The notes: a model not told the origin generated them from the sequence alone. Positions 1-13,847 are shown, counted from the first letter of the stretch. The stretch is DNA of 64,000 nucleotides from Sphingopyxis witflariensis (GCF_002205635.1 NZ_NISJ01000007.1:124001-188000), one strand, 5' to 3'. Translations and numbers: made by a program.

Positions 1-741
1 ACCTTCCCCAAGCTGACCGGCCGCGTCGTCGATCAGGCGGATATCATTCCGCCCGCCGAGGAAGCCGCGCTCAATGCGCAGCTCGAACAGCTGGAGACGA
101 AGACGGGACACCAGCTTGTCGTCGCGACGGTCAGCGACCTCGCGGGCAATGACATCGCCGATTATGGCTATAAGCTCGGCCGCGAATGGAAGATTGGCGA
201 TGAGGCTACGGATGACGGCGTCGTCTTCCTGATCGCCCCCAACGAACGGCGGATGAATATTTCGGTCGGCCTCGGGCTTGAACCGATCCTTACCGACGCG
301 CTGTCGGGCCGGATCATCCGCGACACGGTGACCCCATTGTTCAAGGCCGGCGACATGCCCGGCGGCATCCGGGCGGGCGTCAATGCAATCGCCGAGCAGA
401 TCCAACTGCCGCCCGAGGAGGCCGCAGCGCGCGCGGCCGCAGCGGCATCGCAGGAGCGCGACCGCGCCGACGACGGCAATTTCGGCGGGCTGTTCTTCGT
501 CGGTTTCATCATCTTTTTCTTCTTCGTCCTGCCGATGCTCTCCAGCCTCGGGCGGCGCGGCAAACGGCGCAAACATAGCCCGTGGGGCGCCCCGATCATC
601 ATCTGGGGCGGCGACGACTGGGGCGGCGGCAGTGGCGGCGGATCGTCATGGGGTGGCGGCGGAGGCGGCTGGGGCGGTGGCGGCGGCTTTTCGGGCGGCG
701 GCGGCTCCTTCGGGGGCGGCGGCGCCTCCGGTGGCTGGTAG
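1..741 (+). CDS. TPM-domain membrane protein with Gly-rich tail (5' end outside window)
   Basis: The reading frame is open from the first base, so the N-terminus, probably including a signal peptide, lies upstream of the window. The visible part begins with a TPM (DUF477, YgcG-type) domain: a VVDQADIIPP stretch, then DDGVVFLIAPNERRMNI and VGLGLEPILTD, the usual core of this family. One transmembrane segment follows (about residues 165-182, FVGFIIFFFFVLPML), then a basic stretch and a long Gly/Ser/Trp-rich tail ending in GASGGW. TPM proteins are usually anchored in the membrane. Some are acid phosphatases of plants or help photosystem II repair, but their bacterial role is unclear. A second TPM gene starts 12 bases downstream, so the two probably form an operon. 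Family is confident, function is not known. Confidence 0.85.
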   Translation, partial: TFPKLTGRVVDQADIIPPAEEAALNAQLEQLETKTGHQLVVATVSDLAGNDIADYGYKLGREWKIGDEATDDGVVFLIAPNERRMNISVGLGLEPILTDALSGRIIRDTVTPLFKAGDMPGGIRAGVNAIAEQIQLPPEEAAARAAAAASQERDRADDGNFGGLFFVGFIIFFFFVLPMLSSLGRRGKRRKHSPWGAPIIIWGGDDWGGGSGGGSSWGGGGGGWGGGGGFSGGGGSFGGGGASGGW

Positions 742-753
742 GGGAACGGACCG

Positions 754-1434
754 ATGAAAGTCAGCCACGTCAGCACCGCCGATCATGATATCGTCACCAC
801 CGCGGTCGCCGCGGCGGAGGCGCATACCAGTGGCGAAATCGTTACCGTCATCGCCGCGAAATCCAACGACTATGACGATGTCGCGCTCGTCTGGGCGAGC
901 ATCATCGCCTTTGTCGCCATGTCGGCGATCGCGCTCTTCCCCGAATTTTATCGCGGAATTTACGACAAACTGACCGGCGGCTGGGGGCATGAGCTGACCG
1001 CCAATCAATGGCTTGGGACGGTGATTGGCGTCGGTGTGCTCAAATGGATCGGCATGTGGCTGATCCTGCTGTGGCGCCCACTGCGCCTCGCCCTCACCCC
1101 GCGCACGATCCTCGCGCAGCGTGTCCGCGCCCGCGCGATCGACCTGTTCAAGGTCGGCACCGAGGGCAAGACGATGGGCCGTACCGGAATCCTGCTCTAC
1201 GTCAGTCTGAAGGAGCATCGCGCCGATATCGTCGCCGACGAAGCGATCGCCGCGAAAGTCTCGCCCGAAGTATGGGGCGACGCGATGGCGGCGCTGATCG
1301 AGCGCGTGCGCGCGGGTCAGCCCGGCGAAGGCATGGCCGAAGCGGTGCGGCAGATGGGAATCGTCCTTGCCGAGCATTTCCCGCGCGGCAGCGAGAATCC
1401 CAATGAGCTGCCCGACCGGCTGATCGAAATTTAG
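754..1434 (+). CDS. TPM-domain membrane protein, second of a pair
   Basis: This 226-residue protein starts directly with the TPM-like segment (SGEIVTVIAAKSNDYDDVA, interrupted by membrane helices). Helices are visible at about residues 47-65 (ALVWASIIAFVAMSAIALF) and 88-110 (LGTVIGVGVLKWIGMWLILLW). The C-terminal half has GRTGILLYVSLKEHRADIV and ends in a hydrophilic tail. The motif GILLYVSLxEHRAxIVAD is typical of the YgcG-like TPM family. The start ATG follows the stop of the preceding TPM gene by 12 bases, with a GGGGA ribosome-binding site in the gap. The pair probably acts together in the inner membrane. No enzymatic activity can be read from the sequence. Confidence 0.8.
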   Translation: MKVSHVSTADHDIVTTAVAAAEAHTSGEIVTVIAAKSNDYDDVALVWASIIAFVAMSAIALFPEFYRGIYDKLTGGWGHELTANQWLGTVIGVGVLKWIGMWLILLWRPLRLALTPRTILAQRVRARAIDLFKVGTEGKTMGRTGILLYVSLKEHRADIVADEAIAAKVSPEVWGDAMAALIERVRAGQPGEGMAEAVRQMGIVLAEHFPRGSENPNELPDRLIEI

Positions 1435-1442
1435 GACAGCGC

Positions 1443-1988
1443 ATGACCCGACCCGGCCCCGACACCCTCATCGAAACGCGGTGGGAAGGCCGCTTCATCA
1501 CGGTGAAGCAGCAGGGTAGCTGGGAATATGTCTCGCGCTCGCGCGGCATCCATGCCGCAGTAATCCTCGCGATCGACGATGCCGAAGACGGGCGCCACGT
1601 CATCCTGGTCGAACAATATCGCGTGCCGTTGAAGGTCCAGTGCCTCGAACTGCCCGCAGGCCTTGTCGGCGACGAGACCGCAGGCGAGGCATCCGAAATT
1701 GCCGCCGAACGCGAGCTGGAGGAAGAAACCGGCTATCGCGCCGCGCATTGGCGCACCGTGGGCGAATTTTACAGCTCGCCCGGGATGGTCAGCGAAAGCT
1801 TCACCCTGCTCGTTGCCACCGGGCTGACCAAGGTTAGCGACGGCGGCGGGGTCGGCGGCGAGGACATCATCGTCCACCGTGCGCCGCTGGACGGCATCGA
1901 AGATTTCATCGCGGCGAAGCGCGCCGAAGGGTGTGGGATCGATGTGCGTGTGGCGATGCTGCTTGCGGGTGGGTTGTTAGGCGAATAA
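1443..1988 (+). CDS. NUDIX hydrolase, ADP-ribose pyrophosphatase-like
   Basis: The protein is 181 residues long and carries an exact Nudix box: a Gly, five residues, Glu, seven residues, then RELEEETGY, preceded by LPAG as in ADP-ribose pyrophosphatases. The box binds the divalent metal and supplies the catalytic glutamates that cleave a nucleoside diphosphate linked to another moiety. The strand VILVEQYRVPL before the box and FYSSPGMVSE after it also fit the ADPRase subgroup. The gene lies 8 bases after the second TPM gene and may be its last cistron. The substrate is inferred from the subgroup only. Confidence 0.85.
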   Translation: MTRPGPDTLIETRWEGRFITVKQQGSWEYVSRSRGIHAAVILAIDDAEDGRHVILVEQYRVPLKVQCLELPAGLVGDETAGEASEIAAERELEEETGYRAAHWRTVGEFYSSPGMVSESFTLLVATGLTKVSDGGGVGGEDIIVHRAPLDGIEDFIAAKRAEGCGIDVRVAMLLAGGLLGE

Positions 1989-2011
1989 CAGCTGCTGCCA
2001 TTTCCTATCAT

Positions 2012-2103
2012 CGTCACCCCGGACTTGATCCGGGGTCCCGCTTGAAACCAGGCGCTTGTCGATGCCTCAAAAAGCGGGATCCCGGGTCAAGCCCGGGATG
2101 ACG
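2012..2103. repeat. REP-like palindromic element
   Basis: Two long arms face each other: CGTCACCCCGGACTTGATCC on the left and the matching GGGTCAAGCCCGGGATGACG on the right, each continuing inward with CGGG(G)TCCCGCTT / AAGCGGGATCCC and separated by about 28 bases. A shorter relative lies at 17831-17896. It sits between the convergent ends of the NUDIX and rhomboid genes and could fold into a terminator-like hairpin. Confidence 0.75.
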
Positions 2104-2157
2104 AAATGGGAAGTCAGCCTCCCACCCCAAAGCCGACATTCCCGTCAGTTCCAGTGT

Positions 2158-2793
2158 CTAGCGCGCCCCGAACCGCCAGCGCAGCAGCGGCCGCGCGAGC
2201 AACAATCCCGCAAGAAAACCGCCAACATGCGCCCAGATCGCGATCGCGCCAAAACCTCCGCCACCGGCAAAACCGATCAGCAGCTGAAGCCCGATCCACG
2301 CCGCAGCGAGCCACAGCGCGCGCACCCAATGGCTGGGGATCGGCCCGATCGCGGGCGCCTGCGAGCGGCTGAAAATCAACGCAAACACCGCGATCAGTGC
2401 CGAAATCGCGCCACTCGCACCGACCATGACGATCGGCGAACCGGGATCGGCCACCCATTGCGCGAACGCCCCGGCATAAGCGCCGCCAACGAGCAACGCC
2501 GCCATCGCATTGGCCCCCAGGGGCGCCTCAAGCTGGCGACCGATATAGAGCAGCACCACAAGGTTGAAGACGAGGTGCAAAACCCCACCATGCAGAAAGG
2601 CCGAGGTCAGCGGGGTCAGGATGAACGGCACCATCGTCCCCGGCGGGGCGATCAGCTCGGCGCCGAAGCGCGCGGGGATGAAACCCGCGCGCACGAACGC
2701 CTCGCCCTGCAGACCGGTGATCCACAGCAGCACGAACACCACGACACAGACGAGCGCGAAGCCCGTAACAATCGGTGCGCCGTGCCGGTTCAT
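2158..2793 (-). CDS. Rhomboid family intramembrane serine protease
   Basis: The 211-residue protein is almost wholly hydrophobic, with about six membrane helices. It carries the rhomboid signature: FLHGGVLHLVFN (His68, His73, Asn77), the catalytic Ser127 in GASG, and the catalytic His189 in WAHVGGFLAG. Rhomboids cut the membrane helices of substrate proteins inside the lipid bilayer. All catalytic residues are present, so the enzyme should be active. The gene starts 19 bases after greA and is the last member of the carA-carB-greA run on the minus strand. The substrate is unknown. Confidence 0.9.
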   Translation of the reverse strand: MNRHGAPIVTGFALVCVVVFVLLWITGLQGEAFVRAGFIPARFGAELIAPPGTMVPFILTPLTSAFLHGGVLHLVFNLVVLLYIGRQLEAPLGANAMAALLVGGAYAGAFAQWVADPGSPIVMVGASGAISALIAVFALIFSRSQAPAIGPIPSHWVRALWLAAAWIGLQLLIGFAGGGGFGAIAIWAHVGGFLAGLLLARPLLRWRFGAR

Positions 2794-2812
2794 CGCGCGG
2801 ACCCCGCGATGC

Positions 2813-3289
2813 TCAGAGGAATTCGATTTTCGTCACCAGATAATATTTGTCGCCCGAGGGCACGGTGACTTCAATCTCGTCATCGACGCGGCGGCCGATC
2901 AGCGCGCGTCCGAGCGGCGAATTATAGCTGATCTTGCCGACCTTGGCATCGGCCTCGGCCTGACCGACGATCTGATATTTCACCGGCTTTTCGTCTTCGT
3001 CGGCAAGTGTGACGGTCGCACCGAACACGATGCGGTCGCCCGACAAGGTCGTCGGATCGATCACCTGCGCGCGCGACAATTTGTCTTCCAGATCGCCGAT
3101 CGTCGCTTCGACCTGGCCCTGACGTTCCTTCGCGGCGTGATATTCGGCATTTTCCGAAAGGTCGCCATGGGCGCGCGCTTCCTCGATCGCATCGACGATC
3201 AACGGCCGCTCGGCTTTGAGGGCAGAGAGCTGGGCGCTCATCTTCTCATAGCCTTCCGCCAGCATCGGCACCTTTTCAACGCTTGCCAT
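2813..3289 (-). CDS. greA: Transcription elongation factor GreA
   Basis: GreA enters the secondary channel of RNA polymerase and stimulates cleavage of backtracked RNA so that stalled elongation can resume. The N-terminal coiled coil shows the invariant acidic tip, [22 protein letters not shown], and the C-terminal FKBP-like domain has [21 protein letters not shown]. An upstream in-frame TTG would add seven residues. I prefer the ATG, which gives 158 residues, the usual GreA length, and has AGGA just before it. It lies 97 bases after carB, so it may be cotranscribed. Confidence 0.95.
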   Translation of the reverse strand: MASVEKVPMLAEGYEKMSAQLSALKAERPLIVDAIEEARAHGDLSENAEYHAAKERQGQVEATIGDLEDKLSRAQVIDPTTLSGDRIVFGATVTLADEDEKPVKYQIVGQAEADAKVGKISYNSPLGRALIGRRVDDEIEVTVPSGDKYYLVTKIEFL

Positions 3290-3386
3290 TATCCTGTTGT
3301 CCTTCGTCAATAATAAGCCGCCAGCGAAGTGTCGCCGGGCGGCTATGCCGCTGTGTCCGTCAATGTCGGGGGGTGGAGCGGTATGT

Positions 3387-6721
<3,335 letters not shown>

Positions 6722-6722
<1 letters not shown>

Positions 6723-7300
6723 TATTCTTTTTCTTCTTTTGCGGCCGAAATGCCATTGCTTTCGGCTGATGGCGCATCGTTTTTACTGGCTTGAATCTGC
6801 TCCCAAGTTTCGCCGGACAAAAGCCGAGTTTGAAGCCAGAGAATATTCGCGATATCTCTCATCGCTTGCTGGGAATCTTGGGCTAGATTATCACGCCTTA
6901 TCCAACCATCCGACGCATATGCTGATGTCTGGATGTCGGTTTCTCGAAGCTTAAAGCCGAGTGATAGGGAAATCTCATAGACCAGTCGCGTCAGCTTAGT
7001 CGAAGAGTTACGTATAATTGTTTCGTCGTTTATGCCATCAAGCCGTGGCTTCGTTGCCTCAATAAATTCATTGTAAGCTTTGATCACATCCCGTCGTTCG
7101 CTGAATTCAACCGGAATTAGATTAATTGCGGCCAAGAAGCTTGGATCAGCAGGAAGGTGACGGGTCGCAAGCAACAGCCTTAAGACAATGATCTTCTGCT
7201 CACGATCTCGACGTCTGCCATCCACCCAAAGCGTGATAGCGACAGCCGTAACGGGACCGACAATCACCGCAATTAGCGTTAGTATCTCGTTGGTGCTCAC
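6722..7300 (-). CDS. Small membrane-anchored protein, DUF6680-like, inserted between carA and carB
   Basis: The 192-residue protein has one N-terminal membrane helix (about residues 6-26, [21 protein letters not shown]), a basic stretch, then a mainly helical soluble part with [22 protein letters not shown]. This arrangement resembles the DUF6680 family as I remember it, whose function is unknown. It starts with GTG overlapping the carA stop by four bases (GTGA), and its stop overlaps the carB start (TAATG), so it is translated within the car operon. Two 60-base stretches counted by hand are about 45-48% G+C, far below carA and carB, which suggests later acquisition. Existence as a gene is well supported; family assignment is tentative. 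Confidence 0.75.
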
Positions 7301-8592
7301 TTCAACCCGCCAACAAACTTCTCAAACAGATAGAAACTATCCTGCGGCCCCGGGCTCGCTTCGGGATGGTACTGCACGCTGAACGCCTGCTTCCCCGTAA
7401 TCGCGATACCGCAGTTCGATCCGTCGAACAGGCTCTTGTGCGTCTCGACGACGCCCGCGGGCAGGGTCGCGGCGTCGACCGCGAAGCCGTGGTTCATGCT
7501 GGTGATCTCGACCACGCCATCTTCTGCGCGCTGCACCGGATGGTTCGCGCCGCGATGCCCTTGGTGCATCTTCACCGTCTTCGCGCCCGCGGCGAGCGCG
7601 AGCAGCTGGTGGCCAAGGCAGATGCCAAAGATCGGAATGTCGCGCGCCAGCAGCCCCTGGATCACCGGAACCGCATAATCGCCGGTCGCGGCGGGATCGC
7701 CGGGACCGTTCGACAGAAAGACGCCAGCGGGTTCGAGCGCGAGGATTTCGTCGAGGCCCGCGGTTGCGGGAACGACGGTGACGCGCGCGCCAGCGTCGAC
7801 GAGGTTGCGGAAGATATTATCCTTCGCACCATAATCGACCGCGACGACATGCGGGCGGCCTTCAACCGATGTCCCATTTCCGTTCGTGTCGAGCGAAGTC
7901 GAGACACCGGGCGTGGGAGTGCTGCCGAGGGGCATCTCGACTTCGGCCGCAGGCCGAAGTTTATCCTGAGCGCCTGCCAAGGCAGTCGAAGGGCTCGATG
8001 CGAACGGGTTCTTATAGCCCGAACCGAGATGCCACACGCCGCCGGTCCAATCACCCACATCCGTCCGGCTGACGTCCTTGGCGAGGTCCATGCCCTCGAG
8101 CCCCGGCCAGCTGCGCGCCATCGCGAGCAGTTCGTCGATGTCGAACTGACCATCGGAATTGTGCGCGATCACGCCGTTCGGCGCGCCCGCGTCGCGGATG
8201 CGGCGGGTCAGCGCGCGGGTGTCGATACCGGCGAGGCCGATCAGGCCCTGCGCCGCCATCCATTCGGGCAGCGTCTGAACACTGCGGAAATTGCTGGGCA
8301 GCGTCGGCATCTCGCGCGTGATGGCGCCGATCGCCCCGCGGCGGTCGCGCTCCATATCCTCGGGGTTCGCACCGACATTGCCGATGTGCGGGAAGGTGAA
8401 GGTGATGATCTGCCCGGCATAGCTCGGGTCGGTCAGGATTTCCTGATAGCCGGTCATCGACGTGTTGAAACAAATCTCGCCGACACCGGCGCCAGCGGCG
8501 CCATAGCCCTGCCCCCACAGGACAGTGCCGTCGTCAAGGACGAGAACGCCGGTCGCTCCAGTGGGCGCGGCAGAGGGGTTGGCTGGTGCCAT
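7297..8592 (-). CDS. carA: Carbamoyl-phosphate synthase small (glutaminase) subunit, with an in-frame repeat insertion
   Basis: CarA hydrolyses glutamine and passes ammonia to CarB. The N-terminal domain has GEICFNTSMTGYQEILTDPSY; the class I glutamine amidotransferase domain has the nucleophile Cys325 in FGICLGHQL and the partners His409 and Glu411 in QYHPEASPGP. At 431 residues it is longer than the usual 380-400. The excess is residues about 195-245, a low-complexity Pro/Ser/Thr-rich stretch lying exactly between the two domains and encoded by a palindromic repeat. The gene is the head of the carA-orf-carB run and diverges from yqeY. All active-site residues remain, so the enzyme should work. 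Confidence 0.96.
   Translation of the reverse strand: MAPANPSAAPTGATGVLVLDDGTVLWGQGYGAAGAGVGEICFNTSMTGYQEILTDPSYAGQIITFTFPHIGNVGANPEDMERDRRGAIGAITREMPTLPSNFRSVQTLPEWMAAQGLIGLAGIDTRALTRRIRDAGAPNGVIAHNSDGQFDIDELLAMARSWPGLEGMDLAKDVSRTDVGDWTGGVWHLGSGYKNPFASSPSTALAGAQDKLRPAAEVEMPLGSTPTPGVSTSLDTNGNGTSVEGRPHVVAVDYGAKDNIFRNLVDAGARVTVVPATAGLDEILALEPAGVFLSNGPGDPAATGDYAVPVIQGLLARDIPIFGICLGHQLLALAAGAKTVKMHQGHRGANHPVQRAEDGVVEITSMNHGFAVDAATLPAGVVETHKSLFDGSNCGIAITGKQAFSVQYHPEASPGPQDSFYLFEKFVGGLK
7878..8008. repeat. Palindromic repeat inserted in frame within carA
   Basis: The segment begins CCGTTCGTGTCGAGCGAAG and ends GGGCTCGATGCGAACGG, with internal arms such as GGCATCTCGACTTCGG. These are the same building blocks as the intergenic element at 20071-20150 (CCGTTCGCATCGAGTGCAG with GCGCTCGACACGAACGG). 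Inside carA it is read in frame without a stop and adds about 50 residues between the N-terminal and glutaminase domains. Confidence 0.75.
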
Positions 8593-8724
8593 TCAAAAAT
8601 GCTCCGGACGGGGGGCTAAACGGCCGACCAAGTAGGCTTCAAAAAAATGATTCACAAGCTATCCGATTTGGAATCTTGCCGCTAGAGAGGGCCTTTCCGA
8701 AATTTGCAGCACATGGGGACACGC

Positions 8725-9177
8725 ATGATTCGTGACGACATCAAGGCTGCGCAGGTTGCCGCCATGAAGGCCGGCGACAAGGCGCGGCTCGGCACCATCC
8801 GGCTGATGCTGGCCAAGATCAAGGACAAGGACATTGAACTGCGCACCGGCACCGCGCCGGCCGACGACAATGTCATGGTCACCGACGTCTTGCAAAAGAT
8901 GGTCAAACAGCGCCGCGAGTCGATCGCCATGTACGAACAGGGCGGCCGCCAGGAACTCGCCGATATCGAGGCGTCCGAAGTCGTCGTGATCGAGGATTTC
9001 CTGCCCGCACAGCTGAGCGACGACGAAGCGCAGGCGGCGATCAAGGCAATCGCGACCGAACTCGGCGCGACGAGCCTGAAGGATATGGGCAAGGTTATGG
9101 CCGCGGTGAAGGACCGCCACGGGTCCGAGCTGGATATGAGCAAGGCGAGTGGTTGGGTGAAGGCGGCGCTCTCCTGA
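8725..9177 (+). CDS. GatB/YqeY domain protein
   Basis: This 150-residue protein matches the YqeY family, which shares a fold with the tail domain of the GatB subunit of tRNA amidotransferase and is thought to bind tRNA. Recognisable parts are MIRDDIKAAQVAAMKAGDKARLGTIR at the start, DIELRTG, the QRRESIAMYEQGGRQELADIE segment, and KDMGKVMAAVKDRHG near the end. I chose the ATG preceded by GGGGA rather than an in-frame ATG 21 bases upstream, because family members start with this MIRDDI motif. It diverges from carA. The exact molecular role of YqeY is not settled. Confidence 0.9.
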   Translation: MIRDDIKAAQVAAMKAGDKARLGTIRLMLAKIKDKDIELRTGTAPADDNVMVTDVLQKMVKQRRESIAMYEQGGRQELADIEASEVVVIEDFLPAQLSDDEAQAAIKAIATELGATSLKDMGKVMAAVKDRHGSELDMSKASGWVKAALS

Positions 9178-9183
9178 GACATG

Positions 9184-9277
9184 CCCTCCCCTAACCTCTC
9201 CCATAAAATGGGAGGGGGACCGACGGTCGCGATCTTAATTCTCCCCTCCCGCTTGCGGGAGGGGTCGGGGGAGGGCC
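9184..9277. repeat. CCCTCCCC / GGGAGGGG palindromic repeats, upstream copy
   Basis: Two adjacent hairpins: CCCTCCCCTAACCTCTCCCA facing TGGGAGGGGG, and CTCCCCTCCCGCTTG facing GCGGGAGGGGTCGGGGG. A relative of the second hairpin lies at 9627-9662, on the other side of the DUF559 gene. Confidence 0.75.
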
Positions 9278-9306
9278 TGTTGGACAAGGGCTACAAACGA
9301 CCAACA

Positions 9307-9669
9307 ATGCGCTCCCGCGAATTGCGCAACAATTCCACCCCGGCAGAGCGTGCGCTTTGGGCGCAATTGAGCGCCCGAAAAATTGCAGGCGTCCGCTTCA
9401 ATCGCCAATTCCCGATTGGCCCCTTCATCTGCGATTTCGTCTCGCGAACAGCCAAGCTCGTCATCGAAGTCGATGGCAGCCAGCACGCCATTGGTGTAGA
9501 AAAAGACGAGGCGCGCACCGCCTATCTGCAATCACGAGGGTATCGGGTGATCCGCTTCTGGAACAATGACGTGTTGGAACGGATGGACGGCGTCGTGAGC
9601 GAGATCGAGCGTGTGCTTTCAGACATGCCCTCCCCTAGCCCCTCCCGCAAGCGGGAGGGGAATCTTTGA
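9307..9669 (+). CDS. DUF559 (Vsr-like endonuclease fold) protein embedded in repeats
   Basis: The core matches DUF559, a restriction-endonuclease-like fold related to the Vsr mismatch nuclease: NNSTPAERALWAQLSARK, FNRQFPIGPFICDFV, LVIEVDGSQH (with the Asp and Glu expected to bind metal) and YRVIRFWNNDVL. The ATG gives 120 residues; reading further upstream would translate the flanking repeat. The last residues (DMPSPSPSRKREGNL) come from the downstream repeat, and the stop codon overlaps the dnaG start by two bases. Function is unknown; such genes are often scattered singly among repeats, which suggests a mobile cassette. Confidence 0.8.
   Translation: MRSRELRNNSTPAERALWAQLSARKIAGVRFNRQFPIGPFICDFVSRTAKLVIEVDGSQHAIGVEKDEARTAYLQSRGYRVIRFWNNDVLERMDGVVSEIERVLSDMPSPSPSRKREGNL
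9627..9662. repeat. CCCTCCCC / GGGAGGGG palindromic repeat, downstream copy
   Basis: The hairpin CCCCTCCCGCAAGCGGGAGG encodes the C-terminus of the DUF559 protein. Its right arm GGGAGGGGAA ends a few bases before the dnaG start codon, so it doubles as the dnaG ribosome-binding site. Confidence 0.75.
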
Positions 9670-11555
9670 CCCTCACCCCGCAATGGCTGGACGAACTGCG
9701 CTCGCGCGTCACGCTGTCGACCCTCATCGGCCGCACGGTGAAGGTCACGCGCGCCGGCCGCGAATTCAAAGCCTGCTGCCCCTTCCATAACGAAAAGACG
9801 CCCAGCTTCACGATCAACGACGAAAAGGGCTTCTACCACTGCTTCGGCTGCTCGGCGCATGGCGACGCGATCCGTTGGATGACCGACCAGCGCGGCCTGT
9901 CGTTCATGGACGCGGTCAAGGAACTCGCCGCCGAAGCCGGAATGGAAGTCCCCGCCGCCGACCCCCGCGCCGCGAAAAAGGCCGAAGAGGCGGCAAGCCT
10001 GCGCGATGTCGTGCAAGGCGCCGCTGACTGGTTCACGCAGCAGCTCGACAGCAGCAATGGCGCCCCGGCCCGCGCATATCTGGTCAAGCGCGGCATTTCG
10101 GAGCCGACACGCCGCGCCTTTGGCTTCGGCCTCGCCCCCGACAGCCGCAGCGCGCTGAAGGAAGCGCTCAAGAAATTCCCGACCGCAATGCTCGTCGAAT
10201 CGGGCATGTTGATCGCGGTCGAGGGCAAGGAGCCTTACGATCGTTTCCGCGGCCGCCTGATGATCCCGATCCGCGACGCGCGCGGCCGGGTGATCGCATT
10301 CGGCGGGCGCATTTTGGGCGACGGCGAGCCCAAATATCTGAACTCGCCCGACACGCCGCTCTTCGACAAGGGCCGTGTCCTCTACAACCTCGACAAGGCG
10401 TCGCCCGCCTCGCGGCAGACGAACCGGATTATCGTCGTCGAAGGCTATATGGACGTCATCGCGCTCGCCGAGGCGGGGATCGCCGATGCGGTCGCGCCGC
10501 TCGGCACCGCGCTGACCGAGGCGCAGCTTGGCTTGATCTGGCGGATGGTACCGGTGCCCGTCCTCTGCTTCGATGGCGACGCGGCGGGACAGAAAGCCGC
10601 GATGCGCGCCGCGATGCGCGCGCTGCCCCTCCTCCGCCCGGGCTTCAGCCTCGCCTTCGCCACCCTGCCCCCCGGACAGGATCCCGACGATATCGTTCGC
10701 GCCCGCGGCGCCGACGGCTTCACCACGCTGCTCGACGACGCCCAGCCGTTGGTCGAGCGCCTGTGGGCGCATGAGGTCGCGGCGGGGTCGCTCGCCACGC
10801 CCGAAGAACGCGCCGCGCTCAAGACCCGGCTGCTAGCCCACGCCGATGCAGTCGAGGATCCCGACGTCCGCCACCATTATCGCGAGGCGTTCCGCGAGCG
10901 AATCGACGGCCTGTTCGCCCGCAAACAACCCGAGCGCCCCCAGCGTCAGCCATGGACGCCGAACCCGCCGCGCGGGGGCGGCGGCAATCGCCGTTTCGGT
11001 CCCGACCCGCGCCTGCAACCTCCCGGCGACGAAACGCGTATGATCGGACAGGAAGGAATTGCGGCACCATATGCGGCATCGCTGCTCGGCGGATTGTTAC
11101 GCTTTCCCGAGGCGTTACGGCGCAATGAGGAGGTGCTGACGCGGCTGCCGATGCCCGATTCCGGCGACGCCGAACTGCTCGGCATAATGCTTGACATCGC
11201 AATGCGTCAGGAAGGGCTTGATTGCGAGGGGTTGCTTGCCATATTGGAGCCAATGAAAGTGTATAATAGGGCGATGACATTGCTCAGAGCCGACGGAATG
11301 CACTTCTCGTTCAATCGCAGGCTGGAAAGCAATGACGAGGTCGCAGCGGCGCGGGAAACGGCGCTTCGCGATCTGGATGAATATATCGGCGTGCTGGTGA
11401 CCCAGCCCGAAATCCGCGCCCGGTTGGCCGAAGCCACCGCGGATTTTCAGCGCACGATGGATGACGAAGGCCTGGCGCGACAGCAAAAACTGCGCGCGAT
11501 GGACGAGGATTTGACCCGCCGCCTGGCCGCGCTGTCCGACAGCAGCCAGAGCTGA
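9666..11555 (+). CDS. dnaG: DNA primase
   Basis: DnaG makes the RNA primers for lagging-strand and origin replication. The N-terminal zinc finger shows Cys38, His41, Cys59 and Cys62 within CCPFHNEKTPSF and FYHCFGC. The catalytic core includes RFRGRLMIPIRD, FGGRIL and the TOPRIM motif VVEGYMDVIAL. The C-terminal helicase-binding region is less conserved. The start is TTG: the protein begins TLTPQWLDELR, and GGGAGGGGAA from the preceding repeat supplies a strong Shine-Dalgarno sequence. It is 629 residues, longer than the 581 of E. coli. rpoD follows 33 bases downstream, the classic dnaG-rpoD macromolecular synthesis order. Confidence 0.96.
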   Translation: MTLTPQWLDELRSRVTLSTLIGRTVKVTRAGREFKACCPFHNEKTPSFTINDEKGFYHCFGCSAHGDAIRWMTDQRGLSFMDAVKELAAEAGMEVPAADPRAAKKAEEAASLRDVVQGAADWFTQQLDSSNGAPARAYLVKRGISEPTRRAFGFGLAPDSRSALKEALKKFPTAMLVESGMLIAVEGKEPYDRFRGRLMIPIRDARGRVIAFGGRILGDGEPKYLNSPDTPLFDKGRVLYNLDKASPASRQTNRIIVVEGYMDVIALAEAGIADAVAPLGTALTEAQLGLIWRMVPVPVLCFDGDAAGQKAAMRAAMRALPLLRPGFSLAFATLPPGQDPDDIVRARGADGFTTLLDDAQPLVERLWAHEVAAGSLATPEERAALKTRLLAHADAVEDPDVRHHYREAFRERIDGLFARKQPERPQRQPWTPNPPRGGGGNRRFGPDPRLQPPGDETRMIGQEGIAAPYAASLLGGLLRFPEALRRNEEVLTRLPMPDSGDAELLGIMLDIAMRQEGLDCEGLLAILEPMKVYNRAMTLLRADGMHFSFNRRLESNDEVAAARETALRDLDEYIGVLVTQPEIRARLAEATADFQRTMDDEGLARQQKLRAMDEDLTRRLAALSDSSQS

Positions 11556-11588
11556 CCCACCTAATTCGCCCCGAGGCAGGAATATTAC

Positions 11589-13619
<2,031 letters not shown>

Positions 13620-13642
13620 GCCTTCGGCCCCTTCCGAACATC

Positions 13643-13679
13643 AAACACCCCGCCCTCACCGGCGGGGTGTTTTATTTTA
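13643..13679 (+). terminator. Rho-independent terminator of rpoD
   Basis: A 12-bp stem AAACACCCCGCC / GGCGGGGTGTTT with a six-base loop is followed by a T-rich run, 23 bases after the rpoD stop. Confidence 0.9.
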
Positions 13680-13814
13680 TGCGCAGTAACAAACTGTTGC
13701 TAAAATGCTGCACCGCACAATTACTTCGTGCGTTCATCTTTAAATCTTCATATTTGCACACCAGATAGCGGATCGTCAGACGAAGGCGGCGCTTCATCAA
13801 CGGTTCAGGCGCTA

Positions 13815-13847
13815 CCCATCAAATGGCAACCAATCCCACTTGATGGG
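13815..13847. promoter_or_regulatory. Inverted repeat upstream of a sigma-54-type promoter, possible enhancer site
   Basis: Perfect 8-bp arms CCCATCAA and TTGATGGG are separated by 17 bases and centred about 118 bases before the predicted start of transcription of the PspC-like gene. Activators of sigma-54 promoters bind in this range. The remaining sequence between rpoD and the PspC gene shows no coding region. Confidence 0.45.

Noticed and set aside
2056..2868. A plus-strand frame across the repeat and the rhomboid gene
   Set aside because: It begins in the palindromic repeat and is antisense to rhomboid; the composition is Arg/Pro/Gln-rich without motifs.
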